A stretch of DNA of 64,000 nt, from positions 119,848,754 to 119,912,753 of the forward strand of contig OW240917.1 of assembly GCA_933207985.1 (NCBI GenBank), in the 5' to 3' direction. Below the pieces are notes generated by a model. It ran no database searches, was not told the DNA's origin, and was given only the letters and a program-made list of their open reading frames with translations. A program made the translations under genes and the position numbers. Below are positions 31,779 to 45,100 of the stretch, one piece after another. The stretch is from Pelobates cultripes. Taxonomy: Eukaryota > Chordata > Amphibia > Anura > Pelobatidae. Numbering within the stretch: the first letter of the stretch is position 1; every line of letters starts with the position of its first letter.

Positions 31779-33836
31779 TTAACCCCTTAAGGACTGGACT
31801 GTTTTTGCGATGTTGTACATTTGCGACCAGGCATATTTTTACACTTTTGTGGTGTTTGTGTTTGGCTGTAATTTTCCGCTTTCTCATTTACTGTTCCCAT
31901 ACAAATTATATATTGTTTTTTTCAGGACAAAAGGGGCTTTCTTTACATACCATTATTTATATAATCTCATGTATTTTAATTTAAAAAAAATACAAAAATC
32001 TGATGAAAAATTGAAAAAAATACATGTTTTTTGACTTTTACTTGAAAAATCTTTTACTCATCTACAAAAGCGAATGAAAAAAACTGCTAAATAGATTCAA
32101 AATTTTGTCATGAGTTTAAAAATACCCAGTGTTTACATGCTTTTTTTGCATGTTATAGGGCTATAGGTACAAGTAGGATATTGCGGTTTCAAAACATACA
32201 TTTTTAAAATTTATCAATAGTGACATTGTAACACTAATATCTGTCATAAATCTCTGAATAACACCCAACATGTACATATTTTTTTTAAAGTAGACAACCC
32301 AGGGTATTCAATATGGGGTATGTCCAGTCTTTTTTTTAGTAGCCACTTAGTCGAAAACACTGGCCAAAGTAAGCATTCATATTTGTTTGTGTGTGAAAAA
32401 AGTAAAAAAACTAAATTGAACGCTAATTTTGGCCAGTGTTTGTGACTAAGTGGTTACTAAAAAAGACTGGACATACCCCATTTGCAATAGCTTGGGTTGT
32501 CTTCTTTTGCAAATGGTATGCCATCATGGGGTAATTCTCATTCCTGGGCTACCATACGCTCTCAAAGGCAACGTAACCAACCTGGCCATTTCCAATGTAA
32601 AAATATTTGACCCATATATTTGACCCTGTAACTTTCAAAAATACTATAAAACCTGTACATGGGGGGTACTGTTTTACTCAGGAGACATCGCTGAACACAA
32701 ATATTAGTGTTTAAAAACTGGAAAACGTATCACCACAAATATATCATCAGTAAAAGTGCTGTTTGTTTGTGAAAAATGCAAAAAAAATATCGCGGTGATA
32801 TGTTTTACTGTTTTGAATCACTAATATTTGTGTTCAGCGAAGTCTCCTGAGTAAAACAGTACCCCCCATTTACAGGTTTTAGGGTGTCGTAGAACGTTAC
32901 AGGGTAAAATACAGTGCTAGCAAATTAAATTCTCTGGAATTTCGGCCTGGGTTGGCAGGCAGGTCCCTCAAATTGCAATCAATAAAATTACTGAATAATG
33001 TAAAAATATTACATAAATACGCACGTAGAATTTAAATATATATGCATATTTATATATTTGAAGTCTACGTGTATATTTATATAATTATTTATGTAATTTT
33101 GTATATGGACATATGTATATTTCTTATTATTTTTTATTTATTTTTATATACATAGATATATATACAAATTCATTCTAAGTGTAGTTTGATATAAATATAT
33201 ATATATTAATTTTAAAATACAGTTAGAATAAAATTTCATATAGCTATATAATTTTTTTACAATTTTTTATTATTATTTAAAAAAATTTTTATTTAATTTA
33301 AATTACTTATTATTTATATTTTATAATAATATATATATATACAATATATATAGTTATTATATATATTATATATATACGTGTGTAATTTAATTATAAGTGT
33401 ATTTTTATATTAATATAAGTACATATTAATATAAAAATACACTTAGTATGACATTATATATATATGATACACATATATAATTATTATTTTTTTTATTAAC
33501 ACTAACTTTATTTTTTTAAATTGATTTTACACTAGCAGGGAGACTGCCTGTCAGCACAGGCAGTCCCCCTGCAGGCAGCACTATGGACACCTATTGTGAC
33601 CATGTGATCGCTGTGTTAAGCGATCACATGGCCACAGGGGTCCTAATTCACTGTGGGGAGACTGTCTGGGCTGCAGGCAGTCTCCCCACAACCGGAGCCA
33701 CGCTGATCGCCGCCGGGGGAACGACGGCAATCAGGTAAGTAACTCAGACCGTTAGGACGGTTCAGGACTGTCATCGGTCGGCAAGCCAAAAATGCCGATG
33801 ACGGTCCTGAACCGTCCTGGGTCGGGAAGGGGTTAA
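31779..33836. mobile_element. AACCCCTT-ended TTAA element, copy 2 (2,058 bp)
   Basis: Flanked by TTAA on both sides. The left end is TTAACCCCTTAAGGAC; the right end, inverted, is GGGAAGGGGTTAA. The interior contains three nested inverted pairs: about 32312-32380 with 32427-32482 (GACTGGACATACCCCA arms), about 32640-32715 with 32815-32888 (AGCGAAGTCTCCTGAGTAAA arms), and a terminal hairpin at about 33748-33816 (GACGGTCCTGAACCGTCC arm). It matches copy 1 at 3122-6779. No transposase is seen. Confidence 0.82.
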
Positions 33837-34874
33837 AGCACGCACTAACTAAAAACATTCATGCAATTCTGATCCCTAAAAGCATTGTGGGTTGCAGCAC
33901 ACATCCAAGAAACCCTTCCTCATATATGTAATTCATTATTCAGTAGCATTCTACACCATTTTCATATCAATCTAATCACACCTAAACAAAAATCAAAAAC
34001 TCTGGCAATATCCCTCAGAAAGACTTTTTTAGTGAGGTAGCTAGGATCTTGGGGACCCCTAGCTATCCACATGGGTGGACATAACTTTTTTGGGGAACAA
34101 TGTCCCCTCCCAGAGTTCTCCCCCTCCCAGGGGTCAGGCGACAGAACCGGTCCCTAATCCCCACGGCCATTGTTCCCGCCACTCGGCGTCCCCTCCCAGG
34201 GTCCACCCCCTCCCAGGTGCCTGTGCGTGTTACAGGAACTCCAGTCTCTTTGTCCCCAGGACCCACCACCCAAGTACAGGGTTTCTCACTTCCTGTGGCA
34301 GGGGATCTTCTTCCCTGGACCCTCCCTTGTGGTTTGTGGTTTTCACACCTTGTTGAAGCATTCTAACGAAGTGTGAACATTCCAAACAAACATTCTAAAT
34401 GGAGTATCGAGGTGGTCCCCGTTCAGGAGGTGAACAGAACCCGTTTGGGGATTCCCGAACGGGTAGTAGGTAAACCACAAAATATAGGTGAAAATTATGG
34501 GGAATGACATCCAGCAAATCACTAACAGGCAGCGGTCACTCCACACCCCCATTATCACATTATCAGTGGGTGGGGGTTATAATATGTGATAATGGTGAGG
34601 GCTGGGAGACATTAGGTCTTGCAGTTTATTAATTAGAGAATTCACCGGTAGACACTAAGTCCCCTCATTCCTTTTAATTTCAGATCCTCTCATTCGCCGT
34701 GGATGAGAGCATGATGAGAACACTGTGTCCGCCCACTTTATATATTTAATTAACAGAGGGTGGACAGGTGTCTTTCCATCTCCCCATTCTTTGAACTAAG
34801 CAATTCTTAAAATTGAAGCCCCCTCCAGTGACTTACAGGCATTCCCGTGTTATGCAAGCTCAGTAAGAGTGTTC
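33837..34874. other. Unassigned, continues after the L2 insert
   Basis: Pyrimidine-rich segment (34040-34340) with repeated CCCCTCCCAG blocks. No recognised gene. The sequence continues at 36230 once the L2 copy is removed. Confidence 0.5.
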
Positions 34875-34883
34875 TGATTGGTT
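34875..34883. repeat. TSD of L2 copy (left)
   Basis: TGATTGGTT, identical to 36221-36229. Confidence 0.88.
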
Positions 34884-36220
34884 ATTATTATTATTATGAT
34901 ATTTATAGAGCTCCGTCAAATTCCGCAGCGCTTTACAATGGGTGGACGAACAGACATGTAGTTGTAACTAAACAAATTGGACACACAGGAACAGAGGGGT
35001 TGAGGGCCCTGCTCAATGAGCTTACATGCTAGAGGGAGTGGGGTAAAATGACACAAAAAGGTAAGGTTAGTATTAGACTAGTGACAGTTGCAGAAGAGGA
35101 ATCAGTCAGGAGCTATTAACAGTTTAATTGATACGCTTTTATGAAGAAGTGGGTTTTTGACGATTTTTTGAAGGAGTGGAGACTGGGTGAAGGAGAGGTT
35201 GGAGTCAAAGAGAACACCTAGGCAGCGAGCCTGCGTGGTGGAGCTGATGGTAGCACCGTTGACTTGGAGGGAGACAGACACAGGAGTAACAACACTTGAG
35301 GGAGGAAATACCAGAATTTCAGTTTTGGTCAAGTTTAGTTTAAGGAAGTGGGCAGCCATCCAGTTAGAGACAGCAGAGAGGCAGTCAGAGACACTAGTCA
35401 AGAGGGATGGGGAGAGATCAGGAGAGGATAGGTAGATTTGCGTGTCATCTGCATAGAAATGATATTGGAAGCCAAAGGAGCTAATGAGTTTACCAAGGGA
35501 GGCAGTATAGATGAAGAACAGTAGGGGACCAATGACTGAACCTTGGGGGACACCAACAGAGAGGAGTTGGGGAGAAGAAGCAGAGCCAGAGAAAGAAACA
35601 CTGAAAGAGCGCTGGGAGAGGTAGGAGGAGCACTAGGAGAGAGCAGTATCTTGTAGACCGATATTGCGGAGGATGAGAAGAAGCTGTTGATGATCAACAG
35701 TGTCAAAAGCCGCAGACAGCTCAAGGAGAATTAGGATAGAGTAGTGACCACAAGATTTTGCAGCGAGTAGATCATTGGATACTTTGGTTAGTGCCGTTTC
35801 CACAGAGTGCTTAGCGTGGAAACCAAACTGAAGCGGGTCTAGCAGAGTTGGACTCGAGGAAGTCTGTCAATCTCGCATACACAATTTTTTCAAGGATCTT
35901 GAAGGCAGTAGTGAGATAGGACGATAGTTGGATGGGAAGTTAGGGTCAAGATTGGGCTTCTTTAGAATTGGGGTTACAATTGCATGTTTGAAGGGCAATG
36001 GAAATATACCAGAGGAGAGAGAGAGATTGGGAATTTTAGTGAGAGGTTTAGAAAGAGAAGAAGACAGAGTACGGATGAGATGCAAAGTAATTGGATCTAG
36101 GGACCAGGTGGTGGGGCGGGAGGACTGGAGCAGAGCAGAAACCTCTTCCAATGTAGCAGGTGCGAATGAACATAGAACAGCAGAGGGAGTGAAGTTAGGG
36201 GAAGTATTGTAAGGGGAAGA
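34884..36220 (-). mobile_element. L2-type LINE, truncated and internally deleted
   Basis: Minus-strand copy bounded by a perfect 9-bp duplication. The 3' tail ((ATT)n and GCTCCGTCAAATTCCGCAGC at 34884-34935) joins RT coding sequence near 35100, skipping the C-terminal third of the protein, so there is an internal deletion. The coding remnant is described separately. Confidence 0.9.
35102..36151 (-). pseudogene. L2-type reverse transcriptase remnant
   Basis: Visible blocks in order on the minus strand: SNYRPISLLP, then after frame changes the [12 protein letters not shown] and active-site regions (near 35440-35560), then [19 protein letters not shown] and [15 protein letters not shown]. They correspond to RT blocks of the copy at 20950-23550. 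Several frameshifts and stops are present. Confidence 0.88.
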
Positions 36221-36229
36221 TGATTGGTT

Positions 36230-37069
36230 GGCTTAAAGCTTACCAATCAGAGAGCTCAAACTGAAATAGCATCGCATTTTGGCTTGCAAATACGTGGAGC
36301 CCTCTCTGGGTTTCAATTGATTATTTTTTTATGAGTCGTGATTTTTATTTTATTTATTTGCTTATATGTTTTTTTTTAGTCTATTTTTTTATTCTTAATA
36401 GTCGTGTCAGTTATTATAGATTTTCATTTGATCTTTTGTGCATCTGAAAATAGAAGATTTAAGAAAAAAGAGGAAATCTGATCATAAGTACATTTGTTTG
36501 TACACATATTAGATTATGCCCCCTCAATGTTATTAGGATGAGGAGGATAGGCAGACTTTATTTTATTGGAAGGGGGTCTAGGGGACCCTTAGCCACCCAA
36601 GGAGGTGGACATTTATTGGGGTTGGGCAATGCTATGTATATTTAATTAGAGCCCTCACCTGCTGCCTATGAGTGGGAGACTATATTCAATATTAGAGGAT
36701 TAGGGGATTGGTTTTCACAACTGGATTCTGGTCTAACCGAACAGTCACATTGCTGAGCATTGGACGTCCTGAAGAAAATTTACAGTTCAGAACATTTTGT
36801 TTGGAAGAACTGAACAGCCGTGCCATGCAGGACAGAAGGACTGTAGATGGCGCTGACATTTGGATCCTGTAGCCTTTGAGCATTGGTTTAGTTAACATGT
36901 GAAGGTGGGGTCCTTCTAGTCTCCTACTTTGCTAGTTGGTTTATTGGTGTTGCATCCAGCAACAGAGAATATTTTGCCAAAATGCCGTTGTTAAAAGTTT
37001 GTTTGGAGGGAAGAAAAACTATCTTTTGGGGACGGTGGTGTTAGGAATTCATTTTCTTTTTCTTTTTTG
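36230..37069. other. Unassigned
   Basis: No recognised gene. A GGGGTCTAGGGGACCC palindromic stretch lies near 36567-36583 and resembles the sequence near 34049-34063. Confidence 0.45.
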
Positions 37070-37471
37070 TTAATGGAAAACTATAGTGCTATAGTGCTGT
37101 ATTCCTAACACTGTAGTGTCCATGTCCCTAAATCAATACAAGTCCCCCCCGTCCATTTGTAATATTTATATTAACAATAAAACTTTTACTTACCTTTCTC
37201 CAGCTGCTTACATCTCCTCTTGCGATGTCACGAAAGAGGCATGGCTTTGTCAGCGATGGTCCAAGCCAATGTGTATGTGCGGCAAATATCATAAGAAAAT
37301 ATTGAATTCATTCTTTCTTATGGGGACTTCCGTGTCTTTCATAAGCACCGCCAGTGACTGTCAGTATAACAGCCACTGGAGGAGGATTTAACCCTGGTAT
37401 GCAAACATAGAAGGTTATAAGAATAAAATGCAATGTATTGCACTGCAGGGCTAAAACTAAAGAACACTTAA
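37070..37471. mobile_element. TTAA hairpin element (402 bp)
   Basis: TTAA at 37070-37073 and 37468-37471. The left end contains ACTATAGTGC...CACTGTAGTGTCC; the right end contains AAGAACACTTAA. A GCCAGTGACTGTC / ACAGCCACTGG hairpin lies at about 37350-37379. It is more decayed than the other family members. Confidence 0.6.
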
Positions 37472-37706
37472 GCTGGTGAAATATCTGAATAAGTAATAAA
37501 AGAAAAATATAGTGCAGACTATCTAAATTAGTACATAAAACACAATGGGGGTATTGAAAAAATTTAAACGAACCAAAGCCCTATCACCCCTGGCTCTGGG
37601 TTTGAAGGGCCCTTTTTGAGAGGGAAGCTTCCCACACTATGCTGACAGGATCAGGATAGCTTGTCCCCAGCTAGGTATGTCATCAGATGAATGATATTTG
37701 CGATTG

Positions 37707-37711
37707 GTGGG
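37707..37711. repeat. TSD of solo LTR B (left)
   Basis: GTGGG, identical to 38924-38928. Confidence 0.88.
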
Positions 37712-38923
37712 TGTAACGAAGTGCCCTTCGCCACTTGGTTTTGCAGAGGCCTGATTGCCAGCCTCTTGCCTTGTGACTGTGGCCCCTGGGAGATTGTGCC
37801 CTTTAAAAACATTATTTGGGCTTATTGGATTTTTAAACACACTTTGTCTACCCCTTTAATTTTATGAGAAAATGTGCCTCTGGCCCTCCCCCGTTTTCCT
37901 GTCTATTGTTTCTCCAGCAGGGCGTTGTCCCAGGGACACTGCCAGACCAGTTTAAACTGGCTGCTTTGTCCCTCCTTAATCTCTCATCAGCCCTTGCTAA
38001 ACTTTAACCCCATGGCGATTTTATTCTGTTCTAGGGATCTGAGCGCTGTTCGCATATACTAAGCACTCAGATCCAAGCTATCTGGGGATGCTGTTCAGTG
38101 TAATAGGAATTATGTATTTTTAGGTATTTTTACTGTTGTTGTAAATGGAGCTATTCCCTTTACCTGGAGATAATGAAGTTACCACACCCACTTAAGCCAA
38201 TTATCTCCAGGGCCGGCTGCACAGCCTAAATCTGTGGAACTGTTTTGGGCAGGAAAGCCATGCTTGCAGTTGGTCAAAGAGGACTTCCAACCAACTTTTA
38301 AACCACTGGAGGGAATTGTCTGATTCTTGGATATGTTTGTATTTGGAATATGCTGATTTAGAATATGCATTATTTATATTACATGCATACTTTTAAAGTT
38401 ATAAGAATTGTATAATAACTATTTTCCTGCCTGTGATAATTACATTAGCCCATTGTGTGCAGTAATTCTATCACAGGCAGAGGGGAGGATTTTGCTGGAA
38501 TGAATGGGAGTGTTTGACTGTATTATCATGTGGTTGATTGGCTGTTCCACAAGACCATGTGGGTGGTAACTTTGTGTAAAAACCTGCATAAAAGAAAGCC
38601 CTTTGGTGCTGATTAAACAGATCTTTTTGACTCTCAACACGTAGTCTTGTCTCGTGATTGGAGGAGACAACTATATTCACACTGGGGATTGCTATGCTCT
38701 GCATACTCCCCTGAGCTTTGTAAGAGCTGTTCCTGATACGCTGTCCTGGAGGAGAGAGGCTGATCCAGGGTGGAAGAAAGACAGCGAGACTCCAGTTAAG
38801 CTACAGCGGTTGTGGAGTCTGCGGTGGTTGTGGTGTCCGGTGTGGTGCTTGTGGTCCTCGGCGCAAGCTAGGAAGCGTCCATCAACGGAAGGTACTCGGT
38901 CAGAGTACGGGTGATCCGTTTCA
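37712..38923 (+). mobile_element. Solo LTR B (1,212 bp)
   Basis: Starts TGTAACGAAGTGCCC and ends ATCCGTTTCA, with a perfect 5-bp duplication GTGGG. It shares blocks with solo LTR A and solo LTR C. A likely promoter motif TGCATAAAAG lies at 38586-38595. A palindrome GGATCTGAGCGCT...AGCACTCAGATCC sits at 38035-38074. No primer site, gag or pol remains beside it. Confidence 0.9.
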
Positions 38924-39014
38924 GTGGGTATGCCAGCAAATCTACCCACATAAAAGCATGTGTATACAGCGTAAAAACGCCACTCAGTCACAATCACTTC
39001 TGGGTTTCGCCAGT

Positions 39015-39526
39015 CCCATCACGTAAGAAAGAAAACCCTAAGGCGTATTACAGGGCCTTACAATGGCCGGATTTAATAAATAAAAAGAAAAGTACAAGAC
39101 AGGCTGAGGTCAGGAATACAGAGTATACGTGTAATGGTAGGCAAGCCAAAGGTCAAGGAATAAAGAAGTCAGAATAGTCAAGAAACAAGTCAAAGTCCAA
39201 GAGATACAGAAATCAAAATAGTGAATAAACAAGCCAAGGTCAAAATCACATGCACGTTCCCAGTGGTTAGGGAGCCTAAGAACCTTAAAAGGTTCTGACT
39301 TGCAGTGGCCGGAGTCTCTAATGTTCTCAGGCCCAGCCTCTGTGTGAGGGTAGGAGCGCCTGTCAGCTCTAAGACCATGCTCGGAATGAGACCAGCGGGC
39401 GCCGCAGGAGGAGGTAAGTAATCGGCGGCATTCCCATTGCCATGTGGGAATGCCACCGCAACAAGATGTGCCGCCGGGTCACAGACCTCTCTCTGACAGG
39501 AGCAGATCCGGTGGGCCCAGTGACAC
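39015..39526 (-). mobile_element. Possible diverged gypsy LTR
   Basis: Contains ACAATGGCCGGATTTAATAA and an AGACAGGCTGAGGTCAGGAA stretch that align with the GAATGGCCGGACTCGACG and AGACAGAGTCAGGAACGA parts of the 667-bp gypsy LTR, in the same orientation. The right end (CCCAGTGACA) is LTR-like. I could not fix the left end or find a target duplication. Confidence 0.4.
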
Positions 39527-40903
39527 CTAACCAGTTATAATGTATGATTTTACCTATAGAAATCATTACGGTGTCATGTATTCTCCCCAAGGAGAACATA
39601 TTTGTTATAAAAGGCTGTTTCCCCCAGATTTTCTTTGCTTTCTAAGGTGATGCTGAGTCAGTTCTGGCAGTAACTGGACCTGTAATAATAGGATTTGAAT
39701 GTTTTAGACTACTGAATAGCTGTTAGTTCTAGAGCTGCACAACAGTCACCCTCAAGCTGTTTTGGGCTGCAACTCCTGTTACATATGCATTTTTTATTTG
39801 GTTGAAATTTATGACAGAATTTTAAAGTATATAGAAAATAGTCAATTTGACCCAAATTTACACATTTAGGAATTCTTCTTACATACACCTTCACTGATTA
39901 TGATCTTTTTAGTTGCTAAAAGGTACAGAATTTCTCAAAATAATTGTGCTGAAATATTAACTGCAGTGGTGAGTACACTACCATGAGAACGCTGCTAAGT
40001 ATCACCAAGAAAGACAAGTGGTTACTAAGACAGGTGCAAAGGAAACTCATGTAGATATTCTAGGACTTACGTTGACAAAAGCAGCAAAAAATAAAAAAAA
40101 CCACCTAAGTCAGAGAGTATGTGGACTTCAGCACTGCCAATGAAACCAAAAATCCAATGGATGAAGAATTAAAAAAATATGGTCTGTTTTTTCAAAAACT
40201 TTTTTTGGTATCCTGAAATGTATTCTGTATTTGGGTTTATTATTATTAGGTTTTATATACCTGGTGTGATCAGAGTTGTTTTTGGCTCTTACTCATTTTG
40301 TTTTTTCCTGCCATAACTTTCAAGGCAACTGACTTATTGAGAAATGTAGGCACTTTAGATTTGTTTTACAATGTCTATGTCTCATTACTACAGGGTGATG
40401 ATCTAATGGTTGATGTTACGGTAGATTAAGACGTTGATATTACAAAGTGGAAACTATGTAAAAGTGGCACATTGTGATTGTTTAAGTCACATCTCTTCAG
40501 CACAATAGTTCAAGGTTGATAGCGGATAAGCTTTGGGAGCAGAGTATGACGTTCAAGGTTTATCTGTGTGTGTTATGTGCTATCAGTCATATTCATATGG
40601 TTTAACTAATGAATAACTATAATAACTATAATGAGAAGTTACACACCTGAATGAGTAATATTAGGTATACTAGCACTACCATAACTAACATTTAGCAATT
40701 CCTAGATAGTTGGATAAGCCTCCCATATAGGGTTACTCTCCCATTCTACTACTAATTTCCTCCGCTTTTGATACACTATTCATGTATTTAATGTATTAGG
40801 TCATGGAATACAAGAGGGTCCTGCGTGACAGCCAACCTTTCACACATATAATTTGTGTAATCATTTTCAAGTTTCTGTACACCTTTCACCTTTGCTTTAT
40901 TTA
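39527..40903. other. Intergenic, nothing recognised
   Basis: No gene. A short block near 39748-39780 (ACCCTCAAGCTGTTTTGGGC, then TGCAACTCC) looks like part of a common short dispersed repeat, from memory only. Confidence 0.5.
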
Positions 40904-41564
40904 CAGTTGCAAGAAAAAGTTTGTGAACCCTTTGGAATTCTGCACAAATTGGTCATAAAATGTGATCTAATCATCATCTAAGTCACAACAACAGACAATC
41001 ACAGTCTGCTTAAACTAATAACACACAAAGAATGAAATGTTGCCATGTTTTTATCGAACACACCATGTAAATATTCACAGTGCAGGAGGAAAAAGTATGT
41101 GAACACTTGGATTTACTAACTGGTTGAACCTCCTTTGGCAGCAATAACTTCAACCAAACGTTTCCTGTAGTTGCAGATCAGACGTGCACAACGGTCAGGA
41201 GTAATTCTTGACCAGTTCAGCAATATTCTTGGGATGTCTGGTGTGAATCGCTTTCTTGAGGTCATGCCACAGCATCTCAATCGGGTTGAGGTCAGGACTC
41301 TGACTGGGCCACTTCAGAAGGCGTATTTTCTTCTGTTTAAGCCATGCTGTTGTCGATTTACTTCTGTGCTTTTGGTCATTGTCCTGTTGCAACACCCATC
41401 TTCTGTTGAGCTTCAGCTGGTAGACAGATGGCCTTAAGTTCTCCTGCAAAATGTCTTGATAAACTTGGGAATTCATTTTTCCTTCGATGATAGCAATCCG
41501 TCCAGGCCCTGACGCACCAACGCATCCCCAAACTATGATGCCCCCACCACCATACTTCACAGTT

Positions 41565-41577
41565 GGGATGAGGTTTT
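41565..41577. repeat. TSD of L1 insert (left)
   Basis: GGGATGAGGTTTT, identical to 47647-47659. The last T bases merge with the poly-T (L1 poly-A) tract that follows. Confidence 0.9.
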
Positions 41578-42199
41578 TTTTTCCAATTTGACAATTTTTA
41601 TTTTCAAATGAAATCATATAAAAGTGGGATACAGAAGAGAGAAGGGGAGGCAGGGGGTAACATCTTACTTTGTCATCATACAATTCTTTCTTTGTCACAG
41701 GGTGTCATATTGTACAATGACCTAATATACAGTTTGTTCTTCTAGCCTCGCCCTCTGGTGAGGGATCCTAGGGCCTTCTTGCTCCTTATCCCTGAAAGGG
41801 TTCCCCTATGGTCCCTAGCTAACTGGGTATAGCTGCCTGCAGCGATTGCAGAGCCCGCTGCTCGTGTCTCCTCCTGATGTTATCCCAGTTGAGCCTTCCG
41901 TGTCTCTCCCTAATCCTCCCTGTGTGGGAGGGGGGTTAGAATAACTGGTGTGGTTAGGGGGGGAAAAATGGGGGGGGGGGGTTTAGCGAGTTCAGTGTAT
42001 TGCCCTCCTACCGGTTCTGACCACTCTTTTGTTACTGTATAGTTCATTCTATTCCGTTATCCTGTATTTATTTATTCCCTTGTCTGTCTTTTTAGGTCCC
42101 CTCCGATTCATGTCCCTTGGCCTCCTTCTTGTACCCCCAGGGGGGTATTTTCGCTGTATTTCTAAATCTCCTTGGATGGTCACTCTTTTAGTTTGGGGA

Positions 42200-45100
42200 C
42201 TACTCGTCGTCCTCTTGACTCGTGGGGGCATGTATGGTTTCCCATCTAAGTTTAGCCTCCTCGAATCTCTTACTATTGCCATAAGCTTTCCTCGCCACTG
42301 TTTCATATTGTAGGTTGGTAGAGATCTGCTTCATCAGAGCTCGTTTCGTTGGTGTCGTTATAGTTTTCCATTCCCTAGCTATGAGCGTCAGGGCCCCTAT
42401 TAATATGTGGAAGATCAGGATTGCCCCCCTTCCTCTGTACCGGTCTAGTTCCATAAATAGTAGGCACAGTTCTGGGGTGATTGTGATACTGTTGTCTACA
42501 GCCTCTTTAATAATGTTCCCTACCATCTCCCAGTAGGGCCTAATCACCTCGCATGTCCACCACACATGGTACATTGTGCCCTCTGCCCCCCTGCATCTCC
42601 AGCACTGTGCGGACGTTCCTGGGTATATTTTTGCCAGTCTGGTTGGCACCATGTACCATCTATAATACACTTTCCTCATAAGTTCTAGGTGCGTTGTACA
42701 CATTGCCCTTATGTGCTGTTACTGCTTTTGCCCATTGGGTTTTATCAAATTGTTTTCCTAAGTCCCCCTGCCAGGCCTGACTAAATCTATCCCGATGTAC
42801 TGGGGTATTCACGTTTAGGAGCGAATAGCACATGGATATTGTTCCTTTGGCTCGTGATTTGGTCAGACACTTTCTCTCTAACTCTGTAAGTGGAAGTGTG
42901 TTCCCTCCTTTCTCAGTGGGTGTTTGGGCACTGAGCATTGATTTGATTTGTAAGTACGAGAATATCAGTCTGGGGGGTAGGTTAAATGTTTCTTGTAGAG
43001 TGGGAAACGGTATCAGGTTGTGTGTTGTCAATAGGTCTCTCACATGTGTGCACCCTCTTTTCGTCCATTCCCTGTGGTCAAACGTGTTGTTGGCTGCGTG
43101 TAGGCTGGTTAAAGGGGTCGCCGGTGACCATGGTATCATCGACACTATTGCCTCCTGTGTTTTGTCCCAGGCTTTCAGTATCGTTGTGGTGGTGGGTAGT
43201 ATGTGGGATTGATGTGGGCGCATCTTTTTGGGTACCCACACTAGTTTCCGCAGGTCTCCCCCCTGTAACCAGTGATCTTCGATTTCTAACCATTGGGGGG
43301 TGTTGCTACCTGTGTGTATTCCCACCAAAGGGGCCAGCAGTGTCGCCTGGTAATAGGATTTAATGTTGGGTAGTGCAAGGCCCCCATGAAGAATGGATCT
43401 GTTTAAGAATTTCGTCGCTACTCTCACTCTTTTCTGTGCCCATACAAATTTGGTGAGCATCGTTTGTATTTTAATTAGGTACGTGGATGGCAGGTCTATT
43501 TGTAACGTTCTAAATAAGTATTGTAGCTTGGGGAGCAAAGACATCTTGAAGGCCGCCATCCTAACCGGCCAAGATAGGTATTTGTCTGTCCATGAGGTCA
43601 AACTGGCCTCTAGCTCCTTTTGCAGGGGCTCATAGTTGGCCTTGAACAGGCCTCCTAATGTCTTGGTTAGTTTAATTCCCAGAAAGGTGACATTGTCTGT
43701 CCTCCAGTCCAGTTCGAATTTTCCCCGAAGTACCTGCATTATGTCACTAGGTATCCCTATCCCCAGTGCCTGGGTCTTTGTTACGTTTAGTTTGTAATAC
43801 GAACTGTCTCCATATTCTTTTATCACCTGTAGTAAATGTGGCATTGATATTAGTGGTTGGTTCAGGGTCAGGAGCACATCATCTGCGAAGAGATTGGTTT
43901 TATATTCCTTCCCACCTATGTGCACTCCATGTGTTGTCTAATTTTTGCAGCTAATGGCTCTAGAGCTAGAACGTAAAGCAGGGGGGACAGCGGGCACCCC
44001 TGTCTCGTTACGTTCGAGATGTCGAGGGGTCCAGACAGGAATCCCGCATTCAGTACCTGGGCCTTTGGTGCGCTGTATAGCGCCTTTACCGCTGATCTAA
44101 AGTCACTTGGGATCCCGAACTTTGCCATGACTGCTTCCAGGAACAGCCAGTGCAGGCGGTCGAAGGCCTTCTCTGTGTCTAGGGATATCACAAGTCCACC
44201 CCCTTTGTGTATTCAAGGTAGACTATGCAGTATGTTTAAGACTTTGTGCGTGTTGTCCGCTCCCTGCCTTCCCAATACAAATCCAACCTGGTCCGAGTGG
44301 ACTAGCTCTGGGAGGATGGTGCTCAGTCTCATTGCGTACAGTTTGGTGAATATTTTCGCGTCTGTATGCAGTAAAGAGATGGGTCTGAAGTTTTGGGGAG
44401 CCATAGGCGGTTTCCCAGGTTTTTGTAGTGTTATAATATGGGCCAGTAATGAGTCTGTGGGGAGAGCTTGTGTAGTGGTCGCCTCCGTGAATATGTGTAC
44501 TAATTGGGGTGCTAGTAAAAGTTTTGTAATAACTATTGTCTAGTCCATCCGGACCTGGGGCCTTGCCGTTTGGTAGGTTCCTTATTACAGAATTGATTTC
44601 TTCCTCTGATATTTGTTTTGTAAGCTCTGTTGCTTGTTGGGGCGTGATCACTGGAAGGTTTATTGAGGACAGATATGCATTAATGTGTTCCTGTGTGGGC
44701 TGATGAGTCTCTGTGTTTTTATGTATGTTGTATAGGGAGGCATAATAGTTTGCAAATTCGTTGCAGATGTCAGTGGGGATCATTTTCTTTTCCCCCGTTG
44801 GAGACACAAGGAAGGCTATTTTTTATTTGCCCTTCGTTCCTGTAGTCTCCTGGCTAGGAATCTGCTAGCTTTATTCCCCTGTGTGTATTGCCGCATTTTT
44901 AATCTTTGGAGCATATACCCCGTCTGCTCTAGTGCACTCTGGTGTATTTTGGCCATAATGTTAGACATTTGTGTTTTAAGGTCGTTGGATGGTGAGACCT
45001 GGTTTTGGGTGTTCAGTTGGTAGAGGTCGCGTCTCCATTGGGTAAGTTGTGTTGAGGATTGTTTGTGTAGGTACGCCGCTCTTTTAATAAAAACCCCTCT

